Below are positions 17,806 to 26,805 of a stretch of DNA of 64,000 bases, piece by piece; positions within the stretch are counted from its first letter, which is position 1, and each line of letters begins with the position of its first letter. The stretch covers positions 1,612,001 through 1,676,000 of the forward strand of contig NZ_CP073578.1 of NCBI RefSeq assembly GCF_018199995.1, given 5' to 3'. The notes beneath the pieces were generated by a model. That model saw nothing but the letters and a program-made list of their open reading frames with translations. It searched no databases and was not told the DNA's origin. This stretch comes from Photobacterium sp. GJ3. GTDB taxonomy: Bacteria; Pseudomonadota; Gammaproteobacteria; Enterobacterales; Vibrionaceae. Both the position numbers and the translations under genes were made by a program.

Positions 17806-18482
17806 TGTGGATTCTGGTCACTGTAGTGGTTTTTTGGCTCGCCCGTCTTTTATCAAAACGCTTCCAGCACCCTGTTTTGAACCCGCTTTTAATTTGTCTG
17901 GTTGTGATTATTCCTTTGCTGCTGGTCCTTCAGGTGCCCTATGAAGTCTATTTTGAAGACAACAAATGGATTCACTACTTGCTGGAGCCGGCTGTCGTGG
18001 CACTGGCGTTCCCTTTATACGAGCAGTTGCCTCAGATCCGCAGTCGCTGGAAAGTAATTGTCACCGCCGGTCTTTGTGGCAGCGTGCTGTCAATGATCAC
18101 TGGCACCGCCATCGCCCTGGCCCTTGGGGCCGACCTGCAACTTGCCGCCAGCATTTTGCCCAAATCAGTCACAACGCCGATTGCAATGGCAGTTGCCGAA
18201 CAAATTGGCGGGGTGCCTTCGCTGGCTGCGGTTATGGTGCTGATCGCGGGTGTCTTCGGCGCCGTCCTTGGTTATCCCCTGTTTCAACTGGCCCGGATTT
18301 CTCATCCGATGGCCAAAGGTCTCAGCATGGGAACGGTGGCGCATGCATTAGGCACGGCTAAAGCTGCTGAAGAAAATTATAAAGACGGGGCATTCAGTTC
18401 GCTGGCGTTAGTCCTATGTGGTGTCATCACCGCTATTCTGGCTCCTGTGATCTACCCGATTCTCTTGTCTGTTTTCCAGTAA
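17805..18482 (+). CDS. yohK: LrgB/YohK family membrane protein
   Basis: 225 aa, polytopic, with an AAGGAG site eight bases before ATG 17805. The LLEPAVVALAFPLYEQ and LPKSVTTPIAMAVAEQ blocks and the MGTVAHALGTAKA segment identify LrgB/YohK. It should form a two-protein inner-membrane unit with the upstream YohJ, with which it is translationally coupled. cdd follows 240 bases later with its own regulatory region. Confidence 0.93.
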   Translation: MWILVTVVVFWLARLLSKRFQHPVLNPLLICLVVIIPLLLVLQVPYEVYFEDNKWIHYLLEPAVVALAFPLYEQLPQIRSRWKVIVTAGLCGSVLSMITGTAIALALGADLQLAASILPKSVTTPIAMAVAEQIGGVPSLAAVMVLIAGVFGAVLGYPLFQLARISHPMAKGLSMGTVAHALGTAKAAEENYKDGAFSSLALVLCGVITAILAPVIYPILLSVFQ

Positions 18483-18600
18483 ATTTCCATTCACTCAGTA
18501 ACCAGCAAAAGCCCGCTACCACCGTTGCGCTGCAAAATCGTAGTGCATTGCTATGCGGCCTTTACTGCATTGAAAATGCATACATTTTTCTCACAAAACA

Positions 18601-18616
18601 TGTGAGAACACTCACT
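18601..18616 (+). promoter_or_regulatory. CRP-like binding site upstream of cdd
   Basis: TGTGA-GAACAC-TCACT matches the CRP consensus TGTGA-N6-TCACA in nine of ten specified bases, about 110 bases before the cdd start. In enterobacteria cdd is controlled by CRP and CytR, so a CRP site here is expected. A second half-site-like stretch (GGTGATCATTGTCACT) lies at 18652-18667. Confidence 0.6.
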
Positions 18617-18723
18617 ATTCAGTGAAAATAATGAAATGACACGACACCAAAGGTGATCATTGTCACTAAAAATATTCCTTAACGCTCTACAATGCGAAAG
18701 TGAATTCAATAAGGAGAATCACT

Positions 18724-19611
18724 ATGCGCGCTGAAGTATTGGAAGCTTTAAGCAAACTTCCCCATGAGCTGTCGCAGGCACTGAAGCCAATGATGACCGC
18801 TCCAGGCTTTGACGCCTCCCTGAGCCCGGAAGAATTTCAACACCTGATGGCAGTAAGCCAGTTATCCGATGCCGAACTCCGGATTCAATTACTCAGCATT
18901 GCTGCAGCTTATTCCATTGCCAGTATTTCGAACTTCTATGTGGGTGCGATTGCCCGCGGCACTTCAGGTCGCCTGTATTTCGGCGCGAATATGGAATTCG
19001 AGTCAACCTCAATGTCACAAACCGTGCATGCCGAGCAATCGGCAATCAGTCATGCCTGGTTGAAAGGTGAAGAAGGAATCAGCGATATTACCGTCAATTA
19101 CTCTCCCTGTGGTCATTGCCGACAGTTCATGAATGAACTGAGTACCGCACAAAGCCTGGTGGTTCAGCTCCCTGAACGAACGCCAAAAGCGCTGCAGGAA
19201 TATCTGCCGGAATCATTCGGCCCCACAGATCTGGGCATCACCGATTTGCTGTTGTCTGATAAAACGCATGATTTACAGCTTGATTCAGAAGACGCGCTGC
19301 TGACGGCGGCCTGTCAGGCGGCAGATAAATCTCACGCACCGTACAGCAAAAACTTCGCTGGGGTTGCACTCAGAGCTAAAGATGGCCGGATATTTTCCGG
19401 TATGTACGCAGAAAACGCAGCATTCAATCCAAGCCTGCCACCATTGCAAGTCGCCATGATCCACATGAATATGGCGGACTATCCACTTTCAGAGATAACG
19501 GAAGCAGCACTGGTAGAGCAGAAAAGTGCGCCAGTCAGCCTGCTGGCAGATACCCAGACGACACTGGAAACCTTCAGTCCGGATTTACAGCTCGCCTACG
19601 CTGCAATCTGA
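18724..19611 (+). CDS. cdd: Cytidine deaminase
   Basis: This enzyme hydrolyses cytidine and deoxycytidine to uridine and deoxyuridine plus ammonia in pyrimidine salvage. The start at 18724 has AAGGAG at proper spacing. The 295-aa length matches the large dimeric form of E. coli. The zinc and proton-shuttle motif HAEQSAI and the second zinc motif PCGHCRQF are intact in the N-terminal catalytic domain; the C-terminal half (DKSHAPYSKNFAGVAL...) is the non-catalytic repeat of the fold. A CRP-like site lies upstream and a strong terminator follows. Confidence 0.95.
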   Translation: MRAEVLEALSKLPHELSQALKPMMTAPGFDASLSPEEFQHLMAVSQLSDAELRIQLLSIAAAYSIASISNFYVGAIARGTSGRLYFGANMEFESTSMSQTVHAEQSAISHAWLKGEEGISDITVNYSPCGHCRQFMNELSTAQSLVVQLPERTPKALQEYLPESFGPTDLGITDLLLSDKTHDLQLDSEDALLTAACQAADKSHAPYSKNFAGVALRAKDGRIFSGMYAENAAFNPSLPPLQVAMIHMNMADYPLSEITEAALVEQKSAPVSLLADTQTTLETFSPDLQLAYAAI

Positions 19612-19639
19612 CCTGTTTTTTCTTTCTTTTCCTTGCAAC

Positions 19640-19669
19640 CGGCAAAGCATCCTGTTTTGCCGTTTTTTT
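19640..19669 (+). terminator. Rho-independent terminator after cdd
   Basis: CGGCAAA pairs with TTTGCCG around a nine-base loop and is followed by seven Ts, about 30 bases after the cdd stop. Confidence 0.85.
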
Positions 19670-19754
19670 CGCCTGATGCCTCGAAGAGAATTATTTTGAG
19701 GTCTGCCGTGATCAGCGTATGATTCCAGATTATTTTTGATCTGATTAATACGTT

Positions 19755-20663
19755 ATGACTCATCGACATAATCCAATTCAGGGTGCCTGCTGGATGTTAA
19801 CGGCGGGAACAGCCTTTGCTGTTGTCAACAGTATGGTGCAGTACCTGAGTGTGGTCTTCCATCTGCCTTCCACCACTGTCGGGCTGATTCAGTACTTTAT
19901 CGCTCTGATTGTCATGCTGCCTTGGCTTCAAAAGATCGGGCTGCGCCAGGCATTAAAAACCCAACATTTTGGTATGCACTGTTTTCGGGTTTTCCTGTCT
20001 GTGATTGGCATTCAGTTGTGGCTGTGGGCTTTGGCCTATCCGGTACCGATCTGGCAAGGGATCGCACTGCTGATGACTTCTCCGCTTTTTGCGACGATCG
20101 GTTCGGGATTATTGCTGAAAGAAAAGGTTGGTTTTGTTCGCTGGATGGCCACACTGGCAGGATTCGGCGGTGCCATGATCATCCTTGAGCCCTGGTCTGA
20201 TGATTTCAATTGGGCATCTGTACTTCCGGTGGGGGCTGCATTTTTCTGGGCAAGCTATTCCCTGATGGTGAAAAAGATGTCTCATCATGATTCGCCAACG
20301 ACCATGGTTGTCTATCTGCTGATCCTGATCACACCGTTTAACCTTTTTCTCGCGGTGCCTGATTTCACCATGCCGGCGAACCATCAAACCTGGCTCCTCT
20401 TGCTCGGTGCAGGCATGTTTACAGCACTGGCAAACTGGGCCATTGCAAAAGCGTATGCCATGGCTGATGCGTCTTTTGTGCAACCTTTCGATCACGCCAA
20501 ACTGCCATTGAACGTACTGGCCGGGTTTATGGTGTTTGGCTGGGTCCCTCCGGGCCGTCTCTGGCTGGGCGCAACCATCATTATCGGCTCTGTCGCTTTC
20601 ATCACTCAATGGGAACGACGCAGACCTGTGATGCCATCCAAAACCATTGGCGAAACCTCCTGA
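19755..20663 (+). CDS. EamA/DMT-family transporter
   Basis: 302 aa with about ten hydrophobic helices arranged as two EamA repeats; the second begins near WASVLPVGAAFFWASYSLMVKK. Glycine- and proline-rich helix ends such as SPLFATIGSGLLLKEKVG are typical of drug/metabolite transporters at the middle of the first repeat. It likely exports a metabolite across the inner membrane; the substrate cannot be read from the sequence. It stands alone between two terminators. Confidence 0.85.
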   Translation: MTHRHNPIQGACWMLTAGTAFAVVNSMVQYLSVVFHLPSTTVGLIQYFIALIVMLPWLQKIGLRQALKTQHFGMHCFRVFLSVIGIQLWLWALAYPVPIWQGIALLMTSPLFATIGSGLLLKEKVGFVRWMATLAGFGGAMIILEPWSDDFNWASVLPVGAAFFWASYSLMVKKMSHHDSPTTMVVYLLILITPFNLFLAVPDFTMPANHQTWLLLLGAGMFTALANWAIAKAYAMADASFVQPFDHAKLPLNVLAGFMVFGWVPPGRLWLGATIIIGSVAFITQWERRRPVMPSKTIGETS

Positions 20664-20689
20664 CGCCCGATTGTATTCACTAGCAAATA

Positions 20690-20717
20690 GCCGCCTTCTC
20701 TGTGAAGGGGGCTTTTT
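20690..20717 (+). terminator. Rho-independent terminator after the EamA gene
   Basis: GCCGCCTTC and GAAGGGGGC form a stem with one mismatch around TCTGT, followed by TTTTT. Confidence 0.7.
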
Positions 20718-20724
20718 GACGTTG

Positions 20725-20961
20725 TCAGATTATCTTCAGCGCTAATTGAGCCTCGTGCTCTAACTCTTTCTTGTCTTGATGTCTTACATATCGCCTGACT
20801 ATCACTTTATTCACTCCGGCTGTATCGAAAAAGTTTCCTCGCGCCCAAAAATGATTCCCCCATAAGTTTTTACGAATAAGTGGAAACTGATTGAACAGCC
20901 GAATCGCCGAGTGCCCCTTCATCACTCCCATGAGCATTGATATTGAAACATTCAAGAGCAC
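20725..20961 (-). pseudogene. IS200/IS605-family Y1 transposase, C-terminal remnant
   Basis: The frame VSISMLMGVMKGHSAIRLF...WGNHFWARGNFFDTAGVN...VRRYVRHQDKKE is the C-terminal half of an IS200-type TnpA. The conserved GxxKGxSAxxxF, WG-x-x-FWARG and the tail with Y-V-x-x-Q (helix carrying the catalytic Tyr) are visible. The N-terminal part with the HUH motif is missing; a stop lies just upstream in frame. It is therefore dead on its own, though it could be a substrate for a complete relative elsewhere. Confidence 0.8.
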
Positions 20962-21064
20962 TATCGCGACTCAGCGAATATAGTTCTGGGTGAAACTCGT
21001 GGTAAATCAGAGGAGTACTTCAAACATGGGCATTTCTTCGGTCAAATAGCCCGAAAGAACAATC

Positions 21065-21085
21065 ACCACCGCCATAGGCGGTGGT
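21065..21085. repeat. Palindromic hairpin, likely end of the IS200-like remnant
   Basis: ACCACCGCC-ATA-GGCGGTGGT is a perfect 9-bp stem with a three-base loop, followed by TTTA. IS200/IS605 elements carry such sub-terminal hairpins recognised by the Y1 transposase, and this one lies on the N-terminal side of the transposase remnant where the left end would be. Confidence 0.55.
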
Positions 21086-21119
21086 TTAGGGATGACAATG
21101 AAACGCCCCACTCATTACT

Positions 21120-22223
21120 CTAAAAAATAGTTGCGGTGCAGGTTACGTAGAGCGGAACAACCGGATTAGCAGAAAGGTAAATGCCCTGATTCAGATCATA
21201 CTCAGCAGAGCTTCTTGATCCACGGCTTGCGCTATGTACGTAATTTGTCCCGGTCGGCCAACCTCGTATTGCATACACATTGTTGCTGAGCCTATTGGTT
21301 AAAGTACCTATCTCATCTGCTGTTGCTATATACCATTCGGAGAGTCCAGCGAGCTTCTGAGTATTATATAAATCACATAATGATTCCACTTCTTCGTTCC
21401 AGCTGAATAAGTAAAAATCTCCTACAGGACCTTTATCGCCGGTTTCTGAAAAAGTCCCGCCATTGACACTACCACCGAGACGGTCCAGATAAGCGACTGA
21501 AGGTGAGCTGGTATACAGCAACAGCCCTCCCTTGAAAGAATAAGTTTTCGTATCGACGAAGACATCAATACACGGACCAGCTAAGTCGCTGCAAACATTC
21601 ACCTCTACCGGATTACTGATGATGCCATCTTTCATGACCGTGAGTGTGGTCGTCCCCACTTCAACGCCGGCCACTTCAACACCGGATAGCACGTTAGTTG
21701 GGTTCACTGCAGCGATACTGGTATCCAGCAACCACGTCAAGGAATCACTCACATCAGTTGAAGTGTTGTCACTGTAGGTTAATGTAACGGTGATCGGCTG
21801 AGTCCGGCCTTTAACGACACCGACATACTCAGGTACCACGGTAATACCCGTAATCACAGCGTCAGTCACATCAACATCCACAGTGTGACTGGCGAAGCCA
21901 TCTTTCAAGGCCGTGACTGTCGTCCCCCCCACTTCAACACCGGTCAGTAAACCCGCGGGAGTCACAGTTGTAGTCGCTTCATCGACTGGCATCCATGTGA
22001 CAGTATCACTCACATCAATTGACGTGCCATCACTGTACACTGCCATCGCCGTCAACTGCTGAGTCTGACCTCTGGCAACTCTTACAGTCTCAGGCGTGAC
22101 GACAATTTCCATGAGCACCGCTGAAGGATCAGAAAAAACACCTTCCGAATTACAGCCACTAAGTAGCACCACTAAAGGTAATACTATTGCGGCTAATAAT
22201 CTTTTAATAATATGTCTCATCAT
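21120..22223 (-). CDS. Ig-like (BIG2) repeat lipoprotein with C-terminal DUF1566/Lcl domain, short version
   Basis: The 367-aa protein has a lipoprotein signal (VVLLSGC, lipid on Cys 24), two BIG2 Ig-like domains of about 85 residues (ITV-TPE...VYSDGTS...VTW...LLTGV...), and a C-terminal segment (LFSWNEEVESLCDLYN..., LAGLSEWYIATADEI) typical of DUF1566/Lcl domains. It should be anchored in the outer membrane with Ig domains projecting, as in adhesin-like surface proteins. It follows the OmpA-like gene by eight bases. A longer paralogue with five Ig domains is at 24920-26794, also directly behind an almost identical OmpA-like gene. Confidence 0.82.
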   Translation of the reverse strand: MMRHIIKRLLAAIVLPLVVLLSGCNSEGVFSDPSAVLMEIVVTPETVRVARGQTQQLTAMAVYSDGTSIDVSDTVTWMPVDEATTTVTPAGLLTGVEVGGTTVTALKDGFASHTVDVDVTDAVITGITVVPEYVGVVKGRTQPITVTLTYSDNTSTDVSDSLTWLLDTSIAAVNPTNVLSGVEVAGVEVGTTTLTVMKDGIISNPVEVNVCSDLAGPCIDVFVDTKTYSFKGGLLLYTSSPSVAYLDRLGGSVNGGTFSETGDKGPVGDFYLFSWNEEVESLCDLYNTQKLAGLSEWYIATADEIGTLTNRLSNNVYAIRGWPTGTNYVHSASRGSRSSAEYDLNQGIYLSANPVVPLYVTCTATIF

Positions 22224-22231
22224 AATACAAC

Positions 22232-23212
22232 CTATTGTTGATACTGAAAATCTGGGATAGTAATTTCAACTCTGCGATTTTTAGCTCGCCCTGCCTTCGT
22301 GCGGTTATCAGCCACTGGGCGAGACTCGCCTTTACCCAAAACCTCAATTTGAGCTGGGTTGACCCCTAAAGCAATCAGTTGATTCCCGACCAGCTTTGCA
22401 CGTCTTTCAGACAGTACCTGATTATCCGCCTCTGAGCCGATTGAATCCGTGTGGCCCACAACCACTACATGAGATTGAGGGTAAGTATCCAGTACTGAAA
22501 CAATTTCTGATAAATTATCAATTAAGTGTTGACTGGGTTTAGCCGAACCAAACTCAAAGGATTCATGCAAAGTTTTCGTTAAATAAGTCAATGTTTGAGG
22601 TGGTGATTCAACTGGCACAGGTTCGTTAGCAGGCGTTGATAAGTTTTCATCTAACGTAGGTTTCGTTGAATCACCAAAGGTATAGCGAATCCCGACCAAT
22701 AATCCATGGCTGTCATATTTACCCGTATTCGACTTACCAATACTGTCGATGTACTGATAACCGGCAGAGAGCCGCAGGTTTGGGGTCAAAGTATAGTCAA
22801 CACCCACTTCGCCAAGTGGAGATAAACCTGTCGCATTCAGCTTATCTGAAGCACGGTTCGTTTTTTCTACATCCCAGTAAGCAGCACCCAGTCGACCATA
22901 TAAACTCAGGTTATCTTTCACATACCAATCGTAACGGATTGCACTTTCAATCAGCCAGGTTTTAACGTTGATCGATGAAGAATCCGCTGTTAAATCATCA
23001 TGATATTGATAGCCGACATCCCAACTCCAGGCAGGCGTGAATTGTAATCCACTATAAACCCCAAAGATCGCACCGTCTGGATCTGAATGGTTATAATTGT
23101 CGTCCGCAGCCCATTGATAACCTCCCTTTGCACCAATAAAAAAACGAGGTGATTCAGGCGTCGCCCATGCAGGGAGACTAATAAAACTAAGGCATAAAAT
23201 TATTTTTTTCAT
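22232..23212 (-). CDS. OmpA-family outer membrane protein, copy 1
   Basis: 326 aa: signal peptide, an N-terminal eight-stranded OmpA-type barrel (FFIGAKGGYQWAADDN...GLLVGIRYTFGD, residues about 20-180), a proline-rich linker, and a C-terminal OmpA/MotB domain (VVVVGHTDSIGSEADNQVLSERR, AGRAKNRRVEI) that binds peptidoglycan. It anchors the outer membrane to the cell wall. The sequence is nearly identical to 26806-27786 over the barrel, with differences clustered in the last third. It is cotranscribed with the Ig-repeat lipoprotein. Confidence 0.9.
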   Translation of the reverse strand: MKKIILCLSFISLPAWATPESPRFFIGAKGGYQWAADDNYNHSDPDGAIFGVYSGLQFTPAWSWDVGYQYHDDLTADSSSINVKTWLIESAIRYDWYVKDNLSLYGRLGAAYWDVEKTNRASDKLNATGLSPLGEVGVDYTLTPNLRLSAGYQYIDSIGKSNTGKYDSHGLLVGIRYTFGDSTKPTLDENLSTPANEPVPVESPPQTLTYLTKTLHESFEFGSAKPSQHLIDNLSEIVSVLDTYPQSHVVVVGHTDSIGSEADNQVLSERRAKLVGNQLIALGVNPAQIEVLGKGESRPVADNRTKAGRAKNRRVEITIPDFQYQQ

Positions 23213-23302
23213 ATGGCTTCTTCTTTTTAAAAAATAAATTAATTATAATAAACAGTTATTGAACAGGGACATTGGACTCTAAAATAATATCTTCAGGTGC
23301 AG

Positions 23303-23515
23303 TCAAAACAACCCAAAATAACCACCAAAAATGGTTTCATCATTGTCACACGCTCTAGCACTTGATTCACATGCATCATGATAATGTGACCAACCAGTTC
23401 GAAGGCCGATATAAGCTCCATGTTCATTTTGAGCTTGTGTTGGAGATACCGTATTCGAAAGGGCCACAGGGCTAAATAAAGTTAGAAAAGCAAATAAACG
23501 AGATCTGATTAGCAT
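23303..23515 (-). pseudogene. N-terminal fragment of another OmpA-type protein
   Basis: This 70-aa frame has a signal peptide ending at ALS-NT, and HGAYIGLRTGWSHYHDAC, ACDNDETIFGGYFG matches the first barrel strands and loop of canonical OmpA proteins (GxKxGWSxYxDA). It stops immediately after the second strand. The rest of the gene is missing, so it is a remnant of a third OmpA-like gene next to the two full copies. Confidence 0.65.
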
Positions 23516-24394
23516 AGACTACACCTCTACCTTGACATGAACAATAAACATATTTACTTCATGTAAAATGAAATTCAGATAAGTGATGAATTCAAGAGAT
23601 TTATCAGAAAGTTTAATTATATAGTTAGTACTTATGACACTCTCGTCACTTGTAAACCTTGAAAAATAAAATTCGCAAAATAGCGATATTCTTTTTCACC
23701 CTCAGTGCGTAAAGATATCTTACATAAATACACAACCCAGTTCTATGATCATATCTAATAAAAATCATCAGATAAATTCACCAATTCAATAAATTAATAT
23801 CGCTCTGAAATAATTTCAATTAAAAATCACACTCATGATACTTAAAGCGCTACGTTTACGATTAATTAATATTAACCGTGTATTTTAAAATCAGCAAACA
23901 GGCAGAAGATATCAAATATACGATATTATAATGAAAAATCAGGCCTTTACTCCCCAATGTAGGTAAGGGAAAACCTTGTCAAAATAGATTTATTTAGAAT
24001 ATTTTCTTTGTAAATACAATCATTAACTCAGAACTTTCCGCTCAAAAAAACAAAGCGCACTCTATCGAAATGAAGAAAAAACCTACACCATAGCAATCAG
24101 AACGCTTCGTGAAAATCACGAAAAATAAGACTATTCTGACAATTTAAATGACCAGATTAATTTTAATTACGACCTTTTTAAAACAGAACACAGCAAAGGA
24201 CTCACACATAAACCCTGAATATATTCGCGCATGTAGGAAAAGCAAACTAGAAAATAAGAATTATCTTACAAAAAAATATTTCAGATCAAGATCTCGGAGA
24301 AACACCTATTCACAGACCAGGGAGGGATTTAACGATATTTAAACTAAAAATCATTTCGGCTCTAAACGCTGGGCTCCAACCCACCCGTCTTCAC
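23516..24394. other. AT-rich non-coding stretch
   Basis: About 880 bases with no convincing coding frame on either strand. The composition is markedly AT-rich. The 64-codon plus-strand frame at 24148-24342 is lysine/arginine-rich chance translation. The region ends where the upstream flank of the IS110-like element begins (near 24395). Confidence 0.5.
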
Positions 24395-24471
24395 TTAGGC
24401 TTTGTTAATGATATGGACACTTCCACTCACCACCTAAACTAACAGTTGGTGAACTGAATAAGGAAGAGACC

Positions 24472-24809
24472 ATGACCATTGCAACCTTAGGTATCGATTT
24501 AGCCAAATCATCTTTTGCTCTGCACGGCGTAGATTCATTCGGAAAGGTTCTTCTTAAGAAAAACGTCAGCACGAGACGTTAATCATTATGCCTCCCTGCC
24601 TTATTGATATGGAGGCTTGCGCCAGTGCTCACTATTGGGCAAGAGTATTCAAGCAATTTGGTCATGACGTAAAGCTTATGCCGCCACAGTTTGTTAAGCC
24701 CTATGTGAAATCAAATAAGAATGATACCACTGATGCCGAAGCAATCTGTGAAGCCATGACTCGTCCCAACATGCGCGTCGTGCCTATAAAATCGATTGAT
24801 GATCACTGA
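24472..24809 (+). pseudogene. IS110-family transposase, broken N-terminal remnant
   Basis: ATG 24472 follows AAGGAAGAG and reads MTIATLGIDLAKSSFALHGV, the start of IS110-family DEDD transposases, but stops at 24582. The homology resumes in another frame at 24588 (PPCLIDMEACASAHYWAR, KNDTTDAEAICEAM, RPNMRVVPIKSI) and ends abruptly at 24809. A short internal deletion and loss of the C-terminal two thirds leave it non-functional. The acidic residues of the DEDD core that lie in this half (GIDLAK, DMEAC, NDTTDAEA) are recognisable. Confidence 0.85.
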
Positions 24810-24856
24810 CTCACTTCGATTGGTATAAATCAGCGGATTCACATTCAATTTCCACT

Positions 24857-24884
24857 AAAAAAAACGCCAGTCCGAAGACTGGCG
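24857..24884 (-). terminator. Rho-independent terminator of the OmpA/Ig-repeat operon, copy 2
   Basis: On the minus strand CGCCAGTC-TTCG-GACTGGCG is followed by eight Ts, about 35 bases after the stop of the 624-aa lipoprotein gene. The UUCG tetraloop is unusually stable. Confidence 0.9.
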
Positions 24885-24919
24885 CATAAATCATAAAACG
24901 TTCAATACTATGTTCGATA

Positions 24920-26794
24920 TTATGGTTCTGAGACGCAGGTCGCGAAGCGCCCATTGGCCGGGAGAAGGCTGCCAACATCGCCGGTACTGATACTCACAAG
25001 GAAATAGTAAGTATCATTAGTCTTCGATGAATCAACCTCCGATGACCAGTAACCAGCACCGTTCGGCCAGCCTCGCGCGGCATTCAAATCCCCAGGCACA
25101 CCCACCAACTCCACTTTGAGTTCATTTACAGTTGGCACACGCCAATTGGAACGCCCTGCGAGATTCACACGATTATATGTATCGCACAATGTGTTCGCGT
25201 TGCCCCAGTTGAACGGAGGAAATATAAAGTTTTCCGGTGGGACACTTGTTTCACTTCCCCCGATACTGTTCAGGTAAGCGGTTGATGGTGTGTTGGTGAA
25301 CAACTTCCCACTCCCCGCATCGAAGGCATCAATGCATGCATCTTCGAGTGATCCGCACACATTCACATAGACTGTGTTACTGGTGATGGCATCTTTCAGG
25401 GCAGTGACTGTTGTGGTCCCCCCTGCCACACCAGTCAACAACCCAGCAGGCGTCACTGTCGCGATCGAAGTATTCACAGGCACCCACGTCACCGAATCAC
25501 TCACATCGGATGACGTGCCATCACTGTAGGTTGCCATCGCCGTTAACTGCTGGTCTGATATACCACTGATCACATCCACATTCGCCGGGGTCACAGTAAT
25601 CTCCGTCACCACTGCTGCGGTCACATCGACATTTACCGTGTTACTGACGATGCCGTCTTTCGAGGCAGTCACTGTCGTAGTCCCAACGTCAACACCATGC
25701 AACAAACCCGCAGGCGTCACTGACGTGATCGAAGGGTTTGCTGGCGTCCATGTCACGGCATCACTCACATCGGATGACGTACCATCACTGTAGGTTGCCA
25801 TCGCCGTCAGAAGCTGAGTTTGACCTTTAGCCACAACAATAGTCTCAGGGGTCACGACAATACCCGTCATCACTGCCGGGGTCACATCGACATTCACCAT
25901 GTTACTCACGATGCCGTCTTTCGCGGCAGTCACTGTCGTGGTTCCAACGTCAACACCATGCAACAAACCATTACTCATTAATACCGCAATCGAAGGGTCT
26001 GCTGGCGTCCATGTCACGGCATCACTCACATCAGATGACGTACCATCACTGTAGGTTGCCGTCGCCGTCAAGAATTGATTTTGACCAATGGCCACAACCA
26101 CTGTCGCAGGAGTCACGGTAATACCAGTCAGCTCTGCTGTGGTCACTTCTACATTCACCGTGCTACTCACGATGCCGTCTTTCGAAGCAGTGACTGTTGT
26201 GGTTCCCCCATCCACACCGGTCAGCAAACCCGCAGGCGTCACTGTCGTGATCGAAGGGTTTGCTGGCGTCCATGTCACGGAATCACTCACATCAGATGAC
26301 GTACCATCACTGTAGGTTGCCGTCGCCGTCAGCTGTTGCGTTTGCTCTTTTGCAATGCGAACGCTCGCAGGTGTCACCGTAATCTCCATCACCCTTGCTG
26401 CGGTCACATCGACATTCACCGTGTTACTGGAGATGCCGTCTATCGTTGCAACCACAGTGACAGAACCTGGCGAATGACCACCGGTTAAAATACCCGGTGC
26501 ATCAAAATACCCCCTATCAGTGTTACTTGAGCGCCAATTACTCATCGTTAAATCAGTTAATGTTCGCGACGATCCATCCGAATAGTAACCCACTGCGACA
26601 AAGGTTTGTGTATTCCCCGCAGCCAACGTCAGGTGACTCACTCCTCGTGTTGCTACTGGCGAAGGAGTGATATCTATACGTTCTAATTTTACGGTTGACT
26701 CGGAAAAAGCACCGTCTGAATTGCAACCCGTCAATAGCATCACTAAAGGTAATACTATTACTGCAAATAATCCTTTAATAATATATCTCATCAT
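24920..26794 (-). CDS. Ig-like (BIG2) repeat lipoprotein with C-terminal DUF1566/Lcl domain, long version
   Basis: 624 aa with a lipobox (VMLLTGC), a first divergent Ig-like domain (about 36-133), four closely similar BIG2 repeats of about 87 residues (134-484), and a DUF1566/Lcl domain containing LAGRSNWRVPTVNEL and GYWSSE. Each repeat shows the TYSDGTSSDVSD-VTW and DGIVSNTVNVDV blocks. It is probably a surface-exposed adhesin-like lipoprotein. It sits 11 bases behind OmpA-like copy 2. The short paralogue at 21120-22223 has two repeats, so repeat number appears to have changed by recombination. Confidence 0.85.
   Translation of the reverse strand: MMRYIIKGLFAVIVLPLVMLLTGCNSDGAFSESTVKLERIDITPSPVATRGVSHLTLAAGNTQTFVAVGYYSDGSSRTLTDLTMSNWRSSNTDRGYFDAPGILTGGHSPGSVTVVATIDGISSNTVNVDVTAARVMEITVTPASVRIAKEQTQQLTATATYSDGTSSDVSDSVTWTPANPSITTVTPAGLLTGVDGGTTTVTASKDGIVSSTVNVEVTTAELTGITVTPATVVVAIGQNQFLTATATYSDGTSSDVSDAVTWTPADPSIAVLMSNGLLHGVDVGTTTVTAAKDGIVSNMVNVDVTPAVMTGIVVTPETIVVAKGQTQLLTAMATYSDGTSSDVSDAVTWTPANPSITSVTPAGLLHGVDVGTTTVTASKDGIVSNTVNVDVTAAVVTEITVTPANVDVISGISDQQLTAMATYSDGTSSDVSDSVTWVPVNTSIATVTPAGLLTGVAGGTTTVTALKDAITSNTVYVNVCGSLEDACIDAFDAGSGKLFTNTPSTAYLNSIGGSETSVPPENFIFPPFNWGNANTLCDTYNRVNLAGRSNWRVPTVNELKVELVGVPGDLNAARGWPNGAGYWSSEVDSSKTNDTYYFLVSISTGDVGSLLPANGRFATCVSEP
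25343..26395 (-). repeat. Four in-frame tandem repeats encoding BIG2 domains
   Basis: Four units of roughly 260 bases are visibly similar in DNA, each containing a recurring block around CATCACTGTAGGTTGCC on the plus strand. They correspond to one Ig-like domain each and lie entirely inside the lipoprotein gene. Such repeats can expand or contract by homologous recombination without changing the frame. Confidence 0.7.
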
Positions 26795-26805
26795 AATACA
26801 ACCTA

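Noticed and set aside
24148..24342. 64-codon plus-strand frame in the AT-rich gap
   Set aside because: Lys/Arg/Asn-rich translation expected from AT-rich non-coding DNA; no ribosome site.
25343..26395. Regularly spaced repeats considered as a CRISPR array
   Set aside because: Unit length is about 260 bases and the repeats encode in-frame BIG2 domains; no spacer structure.
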